DNA of 64,000 nt, taken from NCBI GenBank assembly GCA_945910225.1, contig CAMDYG010000007.1:1-64000 (forward strand), written 5' to 3'. Below the pieces are notes generated by a model, which was not told the DNA's origin, did not search any database, and was given only the letters and a program-made list of their open reading frames with translations. This DNA comes from an uncultured Eubacterium sp. (lineage in GTDB: Bacteria; Bacillota; Clostridia; Lachnospirales; Lachnospiraceae). A program made the translations under genes and the position numbers. This document shows, piece after piece, positions 27,167 through 35,717 of the stretch; positions within the stretch are counted from its first letter, which is position 1; each line of letters starts with the position of its first letter.

Positions 27167-27700
27167 TCACACATATTGATTATTATAACCATTATTCTTT
27201 CTTTTGTCCATTATATACACATAAACAGAAAGACATGCCAATACTATCATCAATCCTTCAGCTGCCATATAAGTGTAAAACAAATATGGCTGCTGCAATG
27301 CAGTTACCATAAGTGGTGATGAAACTGCATAATCATACATAAATGTATCCGCTATTCCCTTAGACATAACAACTGTACCAAGAACAGTTATATTAGGCAA
27401 TGACATATTCGCAAGTACAAGTGAACTTACTATAAGAGTATTGCGGATAATAAAAAATCTCCTGCTTACTTTCGTTTTAGTAAGAAAACTAAATATCAAA
27501 CCAACAATCATGCATATAAGAAATCCCATAAACATCATATACATATCTGATGCAAGATAAGCAAGTGTCTGTACTTCTGCATCATGATACTGCATAAGCA
27601 AAGCCCAGAACGCAAATACTGACCGGCCTCCTGCTATACATCCGGCAAGTATTATAAGTAATAATATAAAGTTCTTTCTATTAAGCTTTGTGTTATTCAT
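27167..27700 (-). CDS. Four-helix membrane protein of unknown function
   Basis: 177 residues with four hydrophobic segments (about 11-32, 52-73, 85-105 and 138-165) and a basic C-terminus ending KRKNNGYNNQYV. Not recognised. The ATG follows AGAGGTTTT. It lies 27 bp after the similar-sized YGQP-tail membrane gene, and both end at the terminator at 27117-27163, so the two form a small operon. Confidence 0.75.
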   Translation of the reverse strand: MNNTKLNRKNFILLLIILAGCIAGGRSVFAFWALLMQYHDAEVQTLAYLASDMYMMFMGFLICMIVGLIFSFLTKTKVSRRFFIIRNTLIVSSLVLANMSLPNITVLGTVVMSKGIADTFMYDYAVSSPLMVTALQQPYLFYTYMAAEGLMIVLACLSVYVYIMDKRKNNGYNNQYV

Positions 27701-27727
27701 AAAACCTCTTGTTCCTTACCAGAATAA

Positions 27728-28417
27728 TTAATTCTGTGTATTCTTATTATCATATACAGGTGCACCGGTATATGGGTCATATCCTATAACTCCTGCTCCC
27801 TGTGCAGGCTGCTGATTCTGTACTGGCTGTCCGTATCCTGCTGGCTGTCCATATCCTGTCTGAGCCTGTCCGTATCCCACTGGCTGTCCATATCCTGCCT
27901 GTGGCTGCTGTGCATATATACTCTGCTTAGGTTTCTTGGCAAGGCTCACAATAGATGTAATACTTAATATAACATAGATAATAACATTCAGTGCCCATAT
28001 TATTACAATATAATATGCATCATCTTCTGTTACTGAACTTAAGCCTTCACTTAAAGAATCAATCTTATCAAATCCTACTTTACCGAGCATAATCTGGGAT
28101 GATAAATATACATAGTAAGCTGTCTTAACGGAAATTACATTAGCGAGTACTACAACTGTAACAAAAATATCCCTGACAATTGTTGCTGTAACAGATGAAG
28201 CCTTCGCACAGATGAAACTTAATACTGCACACAAAATAAATAATGCAACAGATATAAAATACAGCATTGTTCCCTGTGAAAATCCTGCATATCCCACCTC
28301 ATCAAAAGGATTGTCATTAATCTTCAATGCCGCCATAACAAATAATGCAAATCCGACAGTTGTAACAATACATGTAATAAATACACATATTCTAAAAAAC
28401 ACATTTAATCCTTTCAT
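27728..28417 (-). CDS. Four-helix membrane protein with C-terminal GYGQP repeats
   Basis: 229 residues. The first 165 residues hold four membrane segments (about 8-30, 47-68, 80-102 and 140-162). The tail is a run of tyrosine/glycine/glutamine/proline repeats (QAGYGQPVGYGQ, QTGYGQPAGYGQP) ending in GYDPYTGAPVYDNK. Such tails are low-complexity and may bind partners or the wall. Not assigned to a family. The start follows GGGAGGAATT and a consensus promoter lies 40-65 bp upstream, so this is the first gene of a two-gene operon. Confidence 0.78.
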   Translation of the reverse strand: MKGLNVFFRICVFITCIVTTVGFALFVMAALKINDNPFDEVGYAGFSQGTMLYFISVALFILCAVLSFICAKASSVTATIVRDIFVTVVVLANVISVKTAYYVYLSSQIMLGKVGFDKIDSLSEGLSSVTEDDAYYIVIIWALNVIIYVILSITSIVSLAKKPKQSIYAQQPQAGYGQPVGYGQAQTGYGQPAGYGQPVQNQQPAQGAGVIGYDPYTGAPVYDNKNTQN

Positions 28418-28453
28418 AATTCCTCCCTTTTTCTTTTGAAAACATTTTTATAT

Positions 28454-28482
28454 ATTATCTCAATAAATGCCCGATTTTTCAA
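28454..28482 (-). promoter_or_regulatory. Promoter of the two-gene membrane protein operon
   Basis: On the minus strand TTGAAA, 17 bases, GATAAT, about 37 bp before the ATG. Both boxes match five of six. Confidence 0.62.
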
Positions 28483-28511
28483 TAAAATTTTATAATATTT
28501 TATATAATAAA

Positions 28512-29186
28512 TTATATGAATTTACTTCTCCACTTTATCGCCTCATCCCTATATGAAATCGCTGTCTCCATAAGATCATTGTATTGTGTCTTCGCACTCT
28601 CTATCGTAGCTTCCAGTTCCTCTATGCGTCTCTGATAATATGCAATTGTCTCTGTTATATTGTTCTCTTCATCCTGATATATAAGGCATCTGTATCTGCC
28701 GGGTTCCGTAACTTGATACATCACATCCGTGTACAAATATAATCTGCCCTGAACACAATACACCTGATACATATCTATATTGTCACACTCTGTAGGAACT
28801 TCCACCTGTAAACCTGACTGCATTGGCAGAACACATTTTAATGCCATATTTTCTGTTACAGGATTGGTTACCATATAAAAAAGCACAAGCTTCCCATTGC
28901 ATACTGCCAGACAAGGGCAATGCATATCCGGATTTTCATTGCATCTGGTCTGATACACTATATTAGTATCCAGAACATTTCTGACAATAATGTCCTTATT
29001 CTGATTCTGATAAGCATAGTATATTGTATCATTCCATATAACCTCAGTTAGTCCGTCAAAATAATCTGCAGCAAGGATAATTGGACGTTCTATGCCGTCT
29101 GCATAGGCTGTCCTTAAAAAAATATATCTTGAAATACTATATATTATAAGCCTTCTGTCTTTTCCTGCTGTATATACATTTGCCAT
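28512..29186 (-). CDS. Unrecognised protein with propeller-like strands and a C-terminal coiled coil
   Basis: Not recognised. With the start at 29186 (GGAGATGTTAAG upstream; the track start at 29246 has no ribosome binding site) it has 224 residues. Residues 1-165 contain repeating strand patterns, each about 40 residues (DGLTEVIWNDTIYYAYQ, CLAVCNGKLVLFYMV, YQVYCVQGRLYLYTDV), which look like blades of a small beta-propeller. Residues about 175-224 are a coiled coil (YYQRRIEELEATIESAKTQY). It has no signal peptide. It is divergent from an equally unknown Cys-rich gene with 93 bp between the start codons, so the two may share control. Confidence 0.7.
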   Translation of the reverse strand: MANVYTAGKDRRLIIYSISRYIFLRTAYADGIERPIILAADYFDGLTEVIWNDTIYYAYQNQNKDIIVRNVLDTNIVYQTRCNENPDMHCPCLAVCNGKLVLFYMVTNPVTENMALKCVLPMQSGLQVEVPTECDNIDMYQVYCVQGRLYLYTDVMYQVTEPGRYRCLIYQDEENNITETIAYYQRRIEELEATIESAKTQYNDLMETAISYRDEAIKWRSKFI

Positions 29187-29279
29187 CTTAACATCTCCAT
29201 GCTTTTTATTTAAATATATATGGTCACGCTCGCCATTATAGAACATATAATGTAATAAAGAAATGAAAAGGAAATGACA

Positions 29280-30275
29280 ATGGCTAAATGTAAATGCAGC
29301 AAATGTGGTTCTACACGCATTGTAAGTAATATTGTACAGAACATGCCTAATGGTTGTTTTGATGTATGTACGAATCCTATATGCGGTTCTCCTGATGAAC
29401 TCAGCATTCTTGCCCCGCTTATTTACGACGAAATTGGTATTAATCTGTGCACCACATTTGCTCTGGGCACGGATATTTCAACGACATATCCAACAGCTAC
29501 TAATGCATCAGTCAGCGTTATAGATATAGCCTACACCTATGGTGATGATAATGTTGTGATCACCCAGATACCAGGAAGACCTAACTGTTATTCAGTAAAA
29601 CTCTCCAACCTTACTGTTACATTTGCGGTAACACTGTATGATGAATCCTGCCGTCCATTAGCAACCCTGACTCCAACTGCAGATTATCTTCCTAGCTCTA
29701 CAACTGCTGCAACATATGATGAAGACACCAACCCATCTTCTGTAACACTTGAAATCTTTGCTCCTTATGGTGTTTCATACAATTCAACCAACGCTGATCC
29801 TCCTGTATACACACCAGCACTTAACAGCATTGGTTTCCTGTCAACTGATAACACTGTAACCCAGGGTCTTAACATTTACTCTATTCCTAAGCTTTTAAAT
29901 CTTGATACTACCGATGATGAAGTAACTGTCGGCCTTACTCTCATCTTACAGAGCCTTTACTTCTGTGGATATCGTGTAACAAGTGCCGGAAGAATATCAA
30001 CACCAAAGGGAAGTATTGTTTCTGGCGATGAATCTGACTGCATCAAGTTCGTATGTGGCAATCTTCTTGACAGAGCTATTAAACCACTTGACTTAAGTCC
30101 TCCAGCATGTGAAGGTAATTTAAAAAACGACTGCAAAGTTCCTTGCATGAATGACTGTACAGACACCCTTAACACCAACAGTACTGCATGTCAGAATACT
30201 GGTTCTTCCGTTACAATAGGAACAGGCTCATGTGCTGGTCCTTGCAGTAACATCTGTAATAAAGTTAATAACTGA
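29280..30275 (+). CDS. Unrecognised protein with Cys-rich ends
   Basis: About 331 residues. I take the second ATG (29280), since AAAAGGA lies 7 bp before it and is too close to the first (29274). The N-terminus has a CxCxxC motif (CKCSKCG) and further cysteines (CFDVCTNPIC), possibly metal-binding. The middle is Thr/Asp-rich with beta-strand character and contains LAPLIYDEIGINLCTTFALG. The C-terminus has at least eight cysteines in CxxxC pattern (DCKVPCMNDC, GSCAGPCSNIC). There is no signal peptide or membrane helix. The composition recalls coat or surface-layer proteins, but that is only an impression; function unknown. Confidence 0.72.
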   Translation: MAKCKCSKCGSTRIVSNIVQNMPNGCFDVCTNPICGSPDELSILAPLIYDEIGINLCTTFALGTDISTTYPTATNASVSVIDIAYTYGDDNVVITQIPGRPNCYSVKLSNLTVTFAVTLYDESCRPLATLTPTADYLPSSTTAATYDEDTNPSSVTLEIFAPYGVSYNSTNADPPVYTPALNSIGFLSTDNTVTQGLNIYSIPKLLNLDTTDDEVTVGLTLILQSLYFCGYRVTSAGRISTPKGSIVSGDESDCIKFVCGNLLDRAIKPLDLSPPACEGNLKNDCKVPCMNDCTDTLNTNSTACQNTGSSVTIGTGSCAGPCSNICNKVNN

Positions 30276-30285
30276 TAGTCTCTTC

Positions 30286-30332
30286 TGTGGGAATAAATGC
30301 TTTGTTGTACTCTGACAGCATATATTCCCACA
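30286..30332 (+). terminator. Possible terminator after the Cys-rich gene
   Basis: TGTGGGAATAAATGCT pairs with AGCATATATTCCCACA with a small internal mismatch, followed by TTTCTT. The T run is weak, so the call is moderate. Confidence 0.5.
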
Positions 30333-30359
30333 TTTCTTCATCTAATATGAATATTTTAA

Positions 30360-30389
30360 TTGCTAATCCTCTTATTATGTGTGTATAAT
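30360..30389 (+). promoter_or_regulatory. Promoter of the amino-acid ABC transporter operon
   Basis: TTGCTA, 18 bases, TATAAT, about 63 bp before the ATG at 30453. The -10 is perfect. Confidence 0.58.
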
Positions 30390-30407
30390 TAACGAAATAT
30401 ATTACAT

Positions 30408-30434
30408 TGGACTGTTATTATATATCACAGTCCA
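30408..30434. promoter_or_regulatory. Perfect 8-bp dyad in the transporter leader
   Basis: TGGACTGT at 30408-30415 and ACAGTCCA at 30427-30434 form a perfect inverted repeat 19 bp apart centre to centre, located between the predicted transcription start and the ribosome binding site (GGAAAGGAG). It could be an operator or an RNA stem-loop. Confidence 0.45.
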
Positions 30435-30452
30435 CACGGAAAGGAGTTACTA

Positions 30453-31973
30453 ATGAATTACAAAAAGAACAGGTCACGATTCCTTCTGGTATTTGCGGCC
30501 TTAACTCTTTTGTTCTCTTCTATTCTTCTTACTTCATGCCAGGGCAAGAAGATTAAGAACACTGTATTTTCTGTAGATGATCTTGCAGGCAAGACTATTG
30601 GTGTTCAGTTAGGAACAACAGGAGATACTCTCGTAAGTGATTACGAAACTGATGGTTCTGGCACAACTGTATCAAGATACAACAAAGGTTCTGATGCTAT
30701 ACAGGCTTTAAAGCAGGGTAAAGCTGATGCAGTTGTTATTGATGAACAGCCTGCTCTGGCATTTGTTAAAGCCAATCCAGACCTCACTATTCTTGATGAA
30801 GAATTTGCAAATGAAGATTATGCCATCTGTGTTGCTAAGGGCAATTCCCTTACTGCAAAGCTTAATGAAGCTATTGAAGTACTTATGGCAGATGGAACTA
30901 TCCAGAAAGTCATTGATGACTATGTTGGTGATAATGCTACATTTTCAGGATACAAGTCACCAGATGGTATAAGCCGTACTAACGGAACTCTTATTATGGC
31001 TACTAATGCTTACTTCAAGCCTTATGAGTATTATGAAGGCGGTACAATTATCGGTATTGATGCTGATATTGCACAGGCTATTGCTGATTATCTCGGCATG
31101 AATTTAAAGATTGAAGATATGGAATTTGATTCAATTATTACTGCCGTATCTTCTGGCAAAGCTGATTTCGGTATGGCCGGTATGACTGTTACTGATGAAC
31201 GTAAGAAAAACATTGATTTCACAACTACATATACAACATCTAAACAGGTTATAATTGTACGTGATGATAATTCATCAGCAACTGGTATGAGTTTCGCAGA
31301 GAAATTCAAAACAGATTTTGTTAAAGAGGCAAGATACACTTATCTTCTTAAAGGTCTGTTAAATACTGTTATCATTGCATTCTTTGCAGCTCTTATGGGT
31401 GTTGTTATTGGTTTCCTTATTGCAGTTGTCCGTTCTAACCATGATAAAACAGGACACATGAAGATTCTTAACTTTATTTGCAACGTTTATCTTACTGTAA
31501 TAAGAGGAACTCCAACAATGGTACAGTTACTTATTATATACTATGTAATATTCAGTTCTGTACATATTGACAAGCTTATTGTTGCGATACTTGCATTCGG
31601 TATCAACTCTGGTGCTTATGTTGCCGAGATATTCCGTTCAGGTATTATGTCTATTGATAATGGACAATTCGAGGCTGCACGAAGCCTTGGTCTTTCCTAT
31701 AAGACAACCATGATAAGTGTTATTCTTCCACAGGCATTCAAGAATGTTCTCCCAGCACTTGCCAACGAGTTCATTGTTCTGTTAAAGGAAACATCTATCA
31801 GCGGTTATATTGGTCTTAACGACCTTACAAGAGGCGGCGATATTATACGAAGCATAACTTATGATCCAATGCTTCCACTTATCGGTGTTGCTATCATTTA
31901 CCTTGTAATGGTTATGGGACTTTCACAGCTTGTCAAGAAACTCGAGAGGAGGTTAAGAAGCAATGAGCGATAA
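30453..31973 (+). CDS. Amino-acid ABC transporter: fused (circularly permuted) binding domain and permease
   Basis: 506 residues. Residues 1-29 form a lipoprotein signal with lipobox LLTSC. Residues about 38-160 match the second half of a SBP_bac_3 binding protein ([15 protein letters not shown] to [12 protein letters not shown]). Residues about 168-275 match the first half ([21 protein letters not shown] to [20 protein letters not shown]). The normal order is thus swapped. Residues about 290-500 are the HisM/GlnP-type permease with [25 protein letters not shown]. It would import a polar amino acid. The cytoplasmic ATPase gene overlaps its end by 11 bp. The start follows AAAGGAG. Confidence 0.88.
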   Translation: MNYKKNRSRFLLVFAALTLLFSSILLTSCQGKKIKNTVFSVDDLAGKTIGVQLGTTGDTLVSDYETDGSGTTVSRYNKGSDAIQALKQGKADAVVIDEQPALAFVKANPDLTILDEEFANEDYAICVAKGNSLTAKLNEAIEVLMADGTIQKVIDDYVGDNATFSGYKSPDGISRTNGTLIMATNAYFKPYEYYEGGTIIGIDADIAQAIADYLGMNLKIEDMEFDSIITAVSSGKADFGMAGMTVTDERKKNIDFTTTYTTSKQVIIVRDDNSSATGMSFAEKFKTDFVKEARYTYLLKGLLNTVIIAFFAALMGVVIGFLIAVVRSNHDKTGHMKILNFICNVYLTVIRGTPTMVQLLIIYYVIFSSVHIDKLIVAILAFGINSGAYVAEIFRSGIMSIDNGQFEAARSLGLSYKTTMISVILPQAFKNVLPALANEFIVLLKETSISGYIGLNDLTRGGDIIRSITYDPMLPLIGVAIIYLVMVMGLSQLVKKLERRLRSNER

Positions 31974-32709
31974 TACTAATGAAATCATTCTTGAAGTTAA
32001 AGATTTGAAGAAATCTTTTGGCGACCACGTTGTATTAAAATCAATTAATACAACAGTCCACAAAGGAGAGGTTATTGCAATTATCGGACCATCTGGATGC
32101 GGTAAATCAACATTTTTACGTTCTCTTAATCTTCTTGAAACTCCAACAGAAGGTCATGTATTATTCCACGACAAGGATCTTACTGATAAGAATGTAAATG
32201 TTGATGAATTAAGAGAAAAGATTGGTATGGTATTCCAGCATTTTAATCTTTTCCCTAATATGACTATAAGAAAAAATATTACACTTGCCCCTACAAAATT
32301 AGGACTTATGAGTAAGGAAGATGCTGACAAGAAGGCTGATGAACTTCTTGCAAGAGTCGGTCTTTCTGACAAAGCAGACGCTTATCCTAACCAGTTAAGT
32401 GGTGGTCAGAAACAGAGAGTTGCAATTGCAAGAGCACTTGCAATGAATCCTGAAATAATGCTTTTTGACGAACCAACATCAGCACTTGATCCTGAAATGG
32501 TTGGCGAAGTTCTTGCAATCATGAAAGAACTTGCCGAAGCAGGAATGACAATGATTGTCGTAACACATGAAATGGGATTTGCAAAAGAAGTTGCCAACAG
32601 ATGTATGTTCTTCTATGATGGTGTCATCAATGAAGAAGGTGCACCTGAAGAGTTCTTTGGAAATCCTAAGAGTGAGAGATTGAAGGATTTCTTGTCGAAG
32701 GTGCTTTAA
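31963..32709 (+). CDS. Amino-acid ABC transporter ATP-binding protein (GlnQ type)
   Basis: 248 residues. Walker [10 protein letters not shown] near residue 39, Q-loop [12 protein letters not shown], signature [19 protein letters not shown], Walker [15 protein letters not shown] and switch VVTHEMGFA make it a textbook polar amino-acid ATPase. The gene overlaps the fused SBP-permease gene by 11 bp, so the pair forms a complete importer. The ribosome binding site GAGAGGAGG lies inside the upstream gene. Specific substrate unknown. Confidence 0.94.
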   Translation: MSDNTNEIILEVKDLKKSFGDHVVLKSINTTVHKGEVIAIIGPSGCGKSTFLRSLNLLETPTEGHVLFHDKDLTDKNVNVDELREKIGMVFQHFNLFPNMTIRKNITLAPTKLGLMSKEDADKKADELLARVGLSDKADAYPNQLSGGQKQRVAIARALAMNPEIMLFDEPTSALDPEMVGEVLAIMKELAEAGMTMIVVTHEMGFAKEVANRCMFFYDGVINEEGAPEEFFGNPKSERLKDFLSKVL

Positions 32710-32710
32710 T

Positions 32711-32954
32711 TAGTACAGTGAGGGAGTCGCTTGGGTGTATGTTTATGTTGCATGCTCTCATGGATTCCTCGCCTAGTGAAAGTAAATAACGCCATCTGCA
32801 AAGTCTATTACTATGCATGAAATCAAACGCGCTTCGCTTGAACGAGATTTCATGCACAGACCTTCTGCAGATGGCGTTATTAACATTCACACGACTCGTC
32901 ATAAATCGAGCACACAACTTAAACATACACCCAAACGACACCACCCCGCTACTA
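32711..32954. repeat. Giant nested hairpin element H1
   Basis: 32710-33290 (581 bp) holds no gene; track ORFs there have no ribosome binding site or family look. H1 has an outer stem 32726-32749 / 32916-32939 (GTCGCTTGGGTGTATG..., 22 of 24 pairs) and a middle stem 32785-32800 / 32866-32881 (AATAACGCCATCTGCA, perfect). The inner stem is 32814-32824 / 32846-32856 (TGCATGAAATC, perfect), and weaker pairing extends to 32711/32954. It is related to H2 at 33094-33278. Confidence 0.7.
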
Positions 32955-33093
32955 AGCAGCCAAGCCTTCCACGGCTGGTGCAAACGTATCTTATCAACAG
33001 AGGACATCACGCACTTCACCAGCCCCCACTCAGAATGCAATGCCGCAGGCGAGCATTCGTCCGGAGGCTGACTATTTGGTGAAGAAGTAGTCA
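32955..33093. other. Spacer between hairpin elements H1 and H2, itself able to form small stems
   Basis: It contains GGCTGGTG (near 32974) pairing with CACCAGCC (33017-33024), and GAATGC/GCATTC with an inner GCC/GGC at 33032-33057. GGCTGACTA at 33066-33074 pairs with TAGTCAGCC at 33088-33096. No coding sequence is supported. Confidence 0.5.
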
Positions 33094-33278
33094 GCCGTAC
33101 AGTATGCTGTGGGATAGGTGTGTGGTGTCCTTAGGTGTATGCCCGAATATTCTTATGTCGTGTGAAAGTTAATGCCGCAATCTGCTAAAGGTTGTGGCAT
33201 TTAGTTTCACTAGACATAGGAATCCTGAGGGCAGATGCCTAAGGACATCTCACGCCCTCCCACAGCACACTGTACGGC
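33094..33278. repeat. Giant nested hairpin element H2
   Basis: Outer stem 33094-33117 / 33255-33278 (GCCGTACAGTATGCTGTGGG..., 21 of 24), middle 33124-33144 / 33229-33249 (GTCCTTAGG...), inner 33150-33176 / 33196-33222 (TATGTCGTGTGAAAGTTAATGCC-like). The 5' arm around 33158-33192 matches the reversed 3' arm of H1 (TCGTGTGAA-GTTAAT--CGC-ATCTGC), so both come from one family. It ends 12 bp from the truA stop and may act as its terminator. Confidence 0.7.
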
Positions 33279-33290
33279 GTCCGTGAGTCA

Positions 33291-34040
33291 TCACACCTCC
33301 TTCGAGTAGTCAACCTTAAGAAGACACAGTCCCTTCGCCGGCGCAGTTGCACCTGCAAGACTCCTGTTTCTTGCCTCTAAAAGCTCATACATACTCTCCG
33401 GTGTTCTCTTACCCTGTCCTACTTCAAGTAAAGTTCCACTTAAAATTCTTACCATATACTGCAGGAATCCACTTCCATGATAAGTCAGATTAAGAAAAGA
33501 ACCCTTTAAAGATACATCTATTGAATATATTTCACGGACTGTAGACTTCTTCATCTTGGGATTCCCACAAAATGATGCAAAATCATGTTCTCCAACAAGT
33601 ATGTCTGCTGCCTTCTTCATTGCTTCAACATCTAACCTGCCTTCAATAATATTGACATATTTTCTGTTAAATACAGGCTTCTTATCCCCAACATAGCATG
33701 TGTAACAATATGTCTTGCCCTGCGCATTATAACGGCTGTGAAATCTGTCAGATGCAACACGGACTTCCTGTACACAGATATCATCCGGAAGGTACCTGTT
33801 CATATAATCACATATCTCCTCTTCCTTCATCTTAGTCTCCATATGCGCATTGGCAACCATACCCTTTGCATGAACGCCTGCATCTGTCCTTCCTGCTCCT
33901 ATGACCTCAACCTCTGTCCCCGTCATGGCGGAAAGTACTGATTCTAACTTACCCTGAATTGTCATATCCGTAGTTGGCTGATGCTCCCAGCCATAATATC
34001 TTGTTCCATCATAAGTTATTATCATCTTATAATTCTTCAT
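33291..34040 (-). CDS. truA: tRNA pseudouridine synthase A
   Basis: It converts U38-U40 in tRNA anticodon arms to pseudouridine. The catalytic aspartate is in AGRTDAGVHAKGMVANA near residue 55; SRYNAQGKTYCYTCY and GSGFLQYMVRILSGTLLEVGQGKR are the other conserved segments. The 249-residue length is typical. The track start (TTG at 34052) carries the ribosome binding site GGAG inside it, so I use the ATG at 34040. It follows recQ by 15 bp. Confidence 0.95.
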   Translation of the reverse strand: MKNYKMIITYDGTRYYGWEHQPTTDMTIQGKLESVLSAMTGTEVEVIGAGRTDAGVHAKGMVANAHMETKMKEEEICDYMNRYLPDDICVQEVRVASDRFHSRYNAQGKTYCYTCYVGDKKPVFNRKYVNIIEGRLDVEAMKKAADILVGEHDFASFCGNPKMKKSTVREIYSIDVSLKGSFLNLTYHGSGFLQYMVRILSGTLLEVGQGKRTPESMYELLEARNRSLAGATAPAKGLCLLKVDYSKEV

Positions 34041-34055
34041 ACATATCTCCAATTC

Positions 34056-35717
34056 TTATCTTGCAAGATTCTGTTTCATTCCATCAAGAAAATCATATAT
34101 TTCATCCATAAATATCTTTCCGTAGCGTTCATATTTATTCTCTCCAACACCACTTACAGACAACATTTCATCCTCATCAAAAGGAACTTTAAGGCACATA
34201 TCTATAAGTGTTCTGTCTGAAAATATTACATATGGTGGAACTCCAACTGAAACAGCTATCTGTTTCCTTAACTCGCGGAGTCTGTTAAATAACATGACGC
34301 CTCTCTCGTTAAGTGCATCTTCTGGTTTCTTTGACTTAGGCGTTGCATAAGCTGATCTGGCGGCAGCCGCAGAACGCTTCATTCTGTCTGCAACCATGGC
34401 TGCGCTTCTTGATACTGGTGCGCTAAAACGATTACCTGTATACATATAAGCCTCATCTGCTTCCTGCTCTTCCTCATCCACAACACAATTAGAACAGTTA
34501 TGGCAGTTATATTTCCCACCAGATGGATTTTCTGGTCTTTCTCCAAAATACTTAAGAATATATTCCCTTAAGCACTCTGTTGTCTTACAATAATCAACCA
34601 TTGCATTAAGTCTTCTTTTATCAAGAGCCATCAGCCGTGCCTGCTCCTGTTCATCAATCTCCGGGTTAGGCTCCCTGTGCTCTATGAAGAACTTGTTAAT
34701 CATAATATCCTGCGGAGAATATAGCAGTACACATTCTGAATCCTCACCATCTCTTCCGGCTCTTCCCGCTTCCTGATAATAATTCTCTATGCACTGTGGC
34801 ATATTATAATGAATCACGAATCTTACATTAGATTTATCTATTCCCATTCCAAATGCATTGGTTGCCACAACAACCGGCTTAATATCATATATGAATGAAT
34901 CCTGATTTTCTTTTCTTTCCTCGGCTGAAAGTCCCGCATGATACTTAGTTACAGAAAGTCCATTGGCATTAAGCATATCATACACCTTCTCAACATTCTT
35001 CCTTGTAGCACAGTATATAATTCCACTGTCCTGCCTGTGGCTTACAAGATAATCAAGTATATAAGAGTCCTTATCCTTAATATGCTTTACCTTAAATGTA
35101 AGATTGGTCCTGTCAAATCCTGTTGTGAGAACTACCGGACTTTCAAGAGCAAGTATCTGCAGTATATCATCACGTACCTTACTCGTTGCTGTTGCTGTAA
35201 ATGCACTTATTATTGGACGTCTTGCCAGCTTTTTCACAAAAGATAATATATTAAGATAACTTGGTCTGAAATCCTGTCCCCACTGCGAAATACAATGCGC
35301 CTCATCTACAGTAATCATAGAAATCTCAGTATGTGTGGCAAAGTCAAGAAACGCCCATGTTTCCAGGCGTTCCGGTGCAACATATATAATCTTATATCGT
35401 CCCTGCTTTGCGTATGCAAGTGCCTTGGTTATCTGATTATCAGTCAGGGAACTATTAATATATGCAGCGTGTACTCCTGCCTGATTAAGCGCACCAACCT
35501 GATCCTTCATAAGAGATATAAGAGGCGACACAACAAGAGTAATGCCGGACATTAATAATGCCGGCACCTGATAACATAATGATTTTCCTGCTCCCGTTGG
35601 CATAATTCCCAATACATCACGTCCAGCCAGAATAGCATCCACTAATCTTTCCTGACCCGGACGGAAAGAATCATATCCGAAATAATGCTTTAACACTCCA
35701 TATTTATCCATAATCAC
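34056..35717 (-). CDS. recQ: ATP-dependent DNA helicase RecQ
   Basis: A 3'-5' helicase in recombination repair, 553 residues. Helicase motifs are MPTGAGKSLCYQVPA, TVDEAHCISQWGQDFRP, TATATSKVR and QEAGRAGRDG; the RecQ zinc site has CLREYILKYFGE...CHNCSNC; the HRDC domain occupies residues about 465-545 (LFNRLRELRKQIAVSVGVPPY). The track start is a GTG overlapping the upstream stop; the ATG two codons later (35711) is an equal candidate. It belongs to the run diguanylate cyclase > recQ > truA. Confidence 0.95.
   Translation of the reverse strand: MIMDKYGVLKHYFGYDSFRPGQERLVDAILAGRDVLGIMPTGAGKSLCYQVPALLMSGITLVVSPLISLMKDQVGALNQAGVHAAYINSSLTDNQITKALAYAKQGRYKIIYVAPERLETWAFLDFATHTEISMITVDEAHCISQWGQDFRPSYLNILSFVKKLARRPIISAFTATATSKVRDDILQILALESPVVLTTGFDRTNLTFKVKHIKDKDSYILDYLVSHRQDSGIIYCATRKNVEKVYDMLNANGLSVTKYHAGLSAEERKENQDSFIYDIKPVVVATNAFGMGIDKSNVRFVIHYNMPQCIENYYQEAGRAGRDGEDSECVLLYSPQDIMINKFFIEHREPNPEIDEQEQARLMALDKRRLNAMVDYCKTTECLREYILKYFGERPENPSGGKYNCHNCSNCVVDEEEQEADEAYMYTGNRFSAPVSRSAAMVADRMKRSAAAARSAYATPKSKKPEDALNERGVMLFNRLRELRKQIAVSVGVPPYVIFSDRTLIDMCLKVPFDEDEMLSVSGVGENKYERYGKIFMDEIYDFLDGMKQNLAR

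Noticed and set aside
32666-33082. Overlapping ORFs (124 aa minus; 89 and 84 aa plus) in the glnQ-truA gap
   Set aside because: No ribosome binding site or family pattern; they follow from the palindromic sequence of H1.
32711-33278. Identification of the hairpin block as OLE, GOLLD, HEARO or a group II intron
   Set aside because: I see no sequence hallmark of these classes; the architecture is repeated palindromes and the region has no reverse transcriptase.
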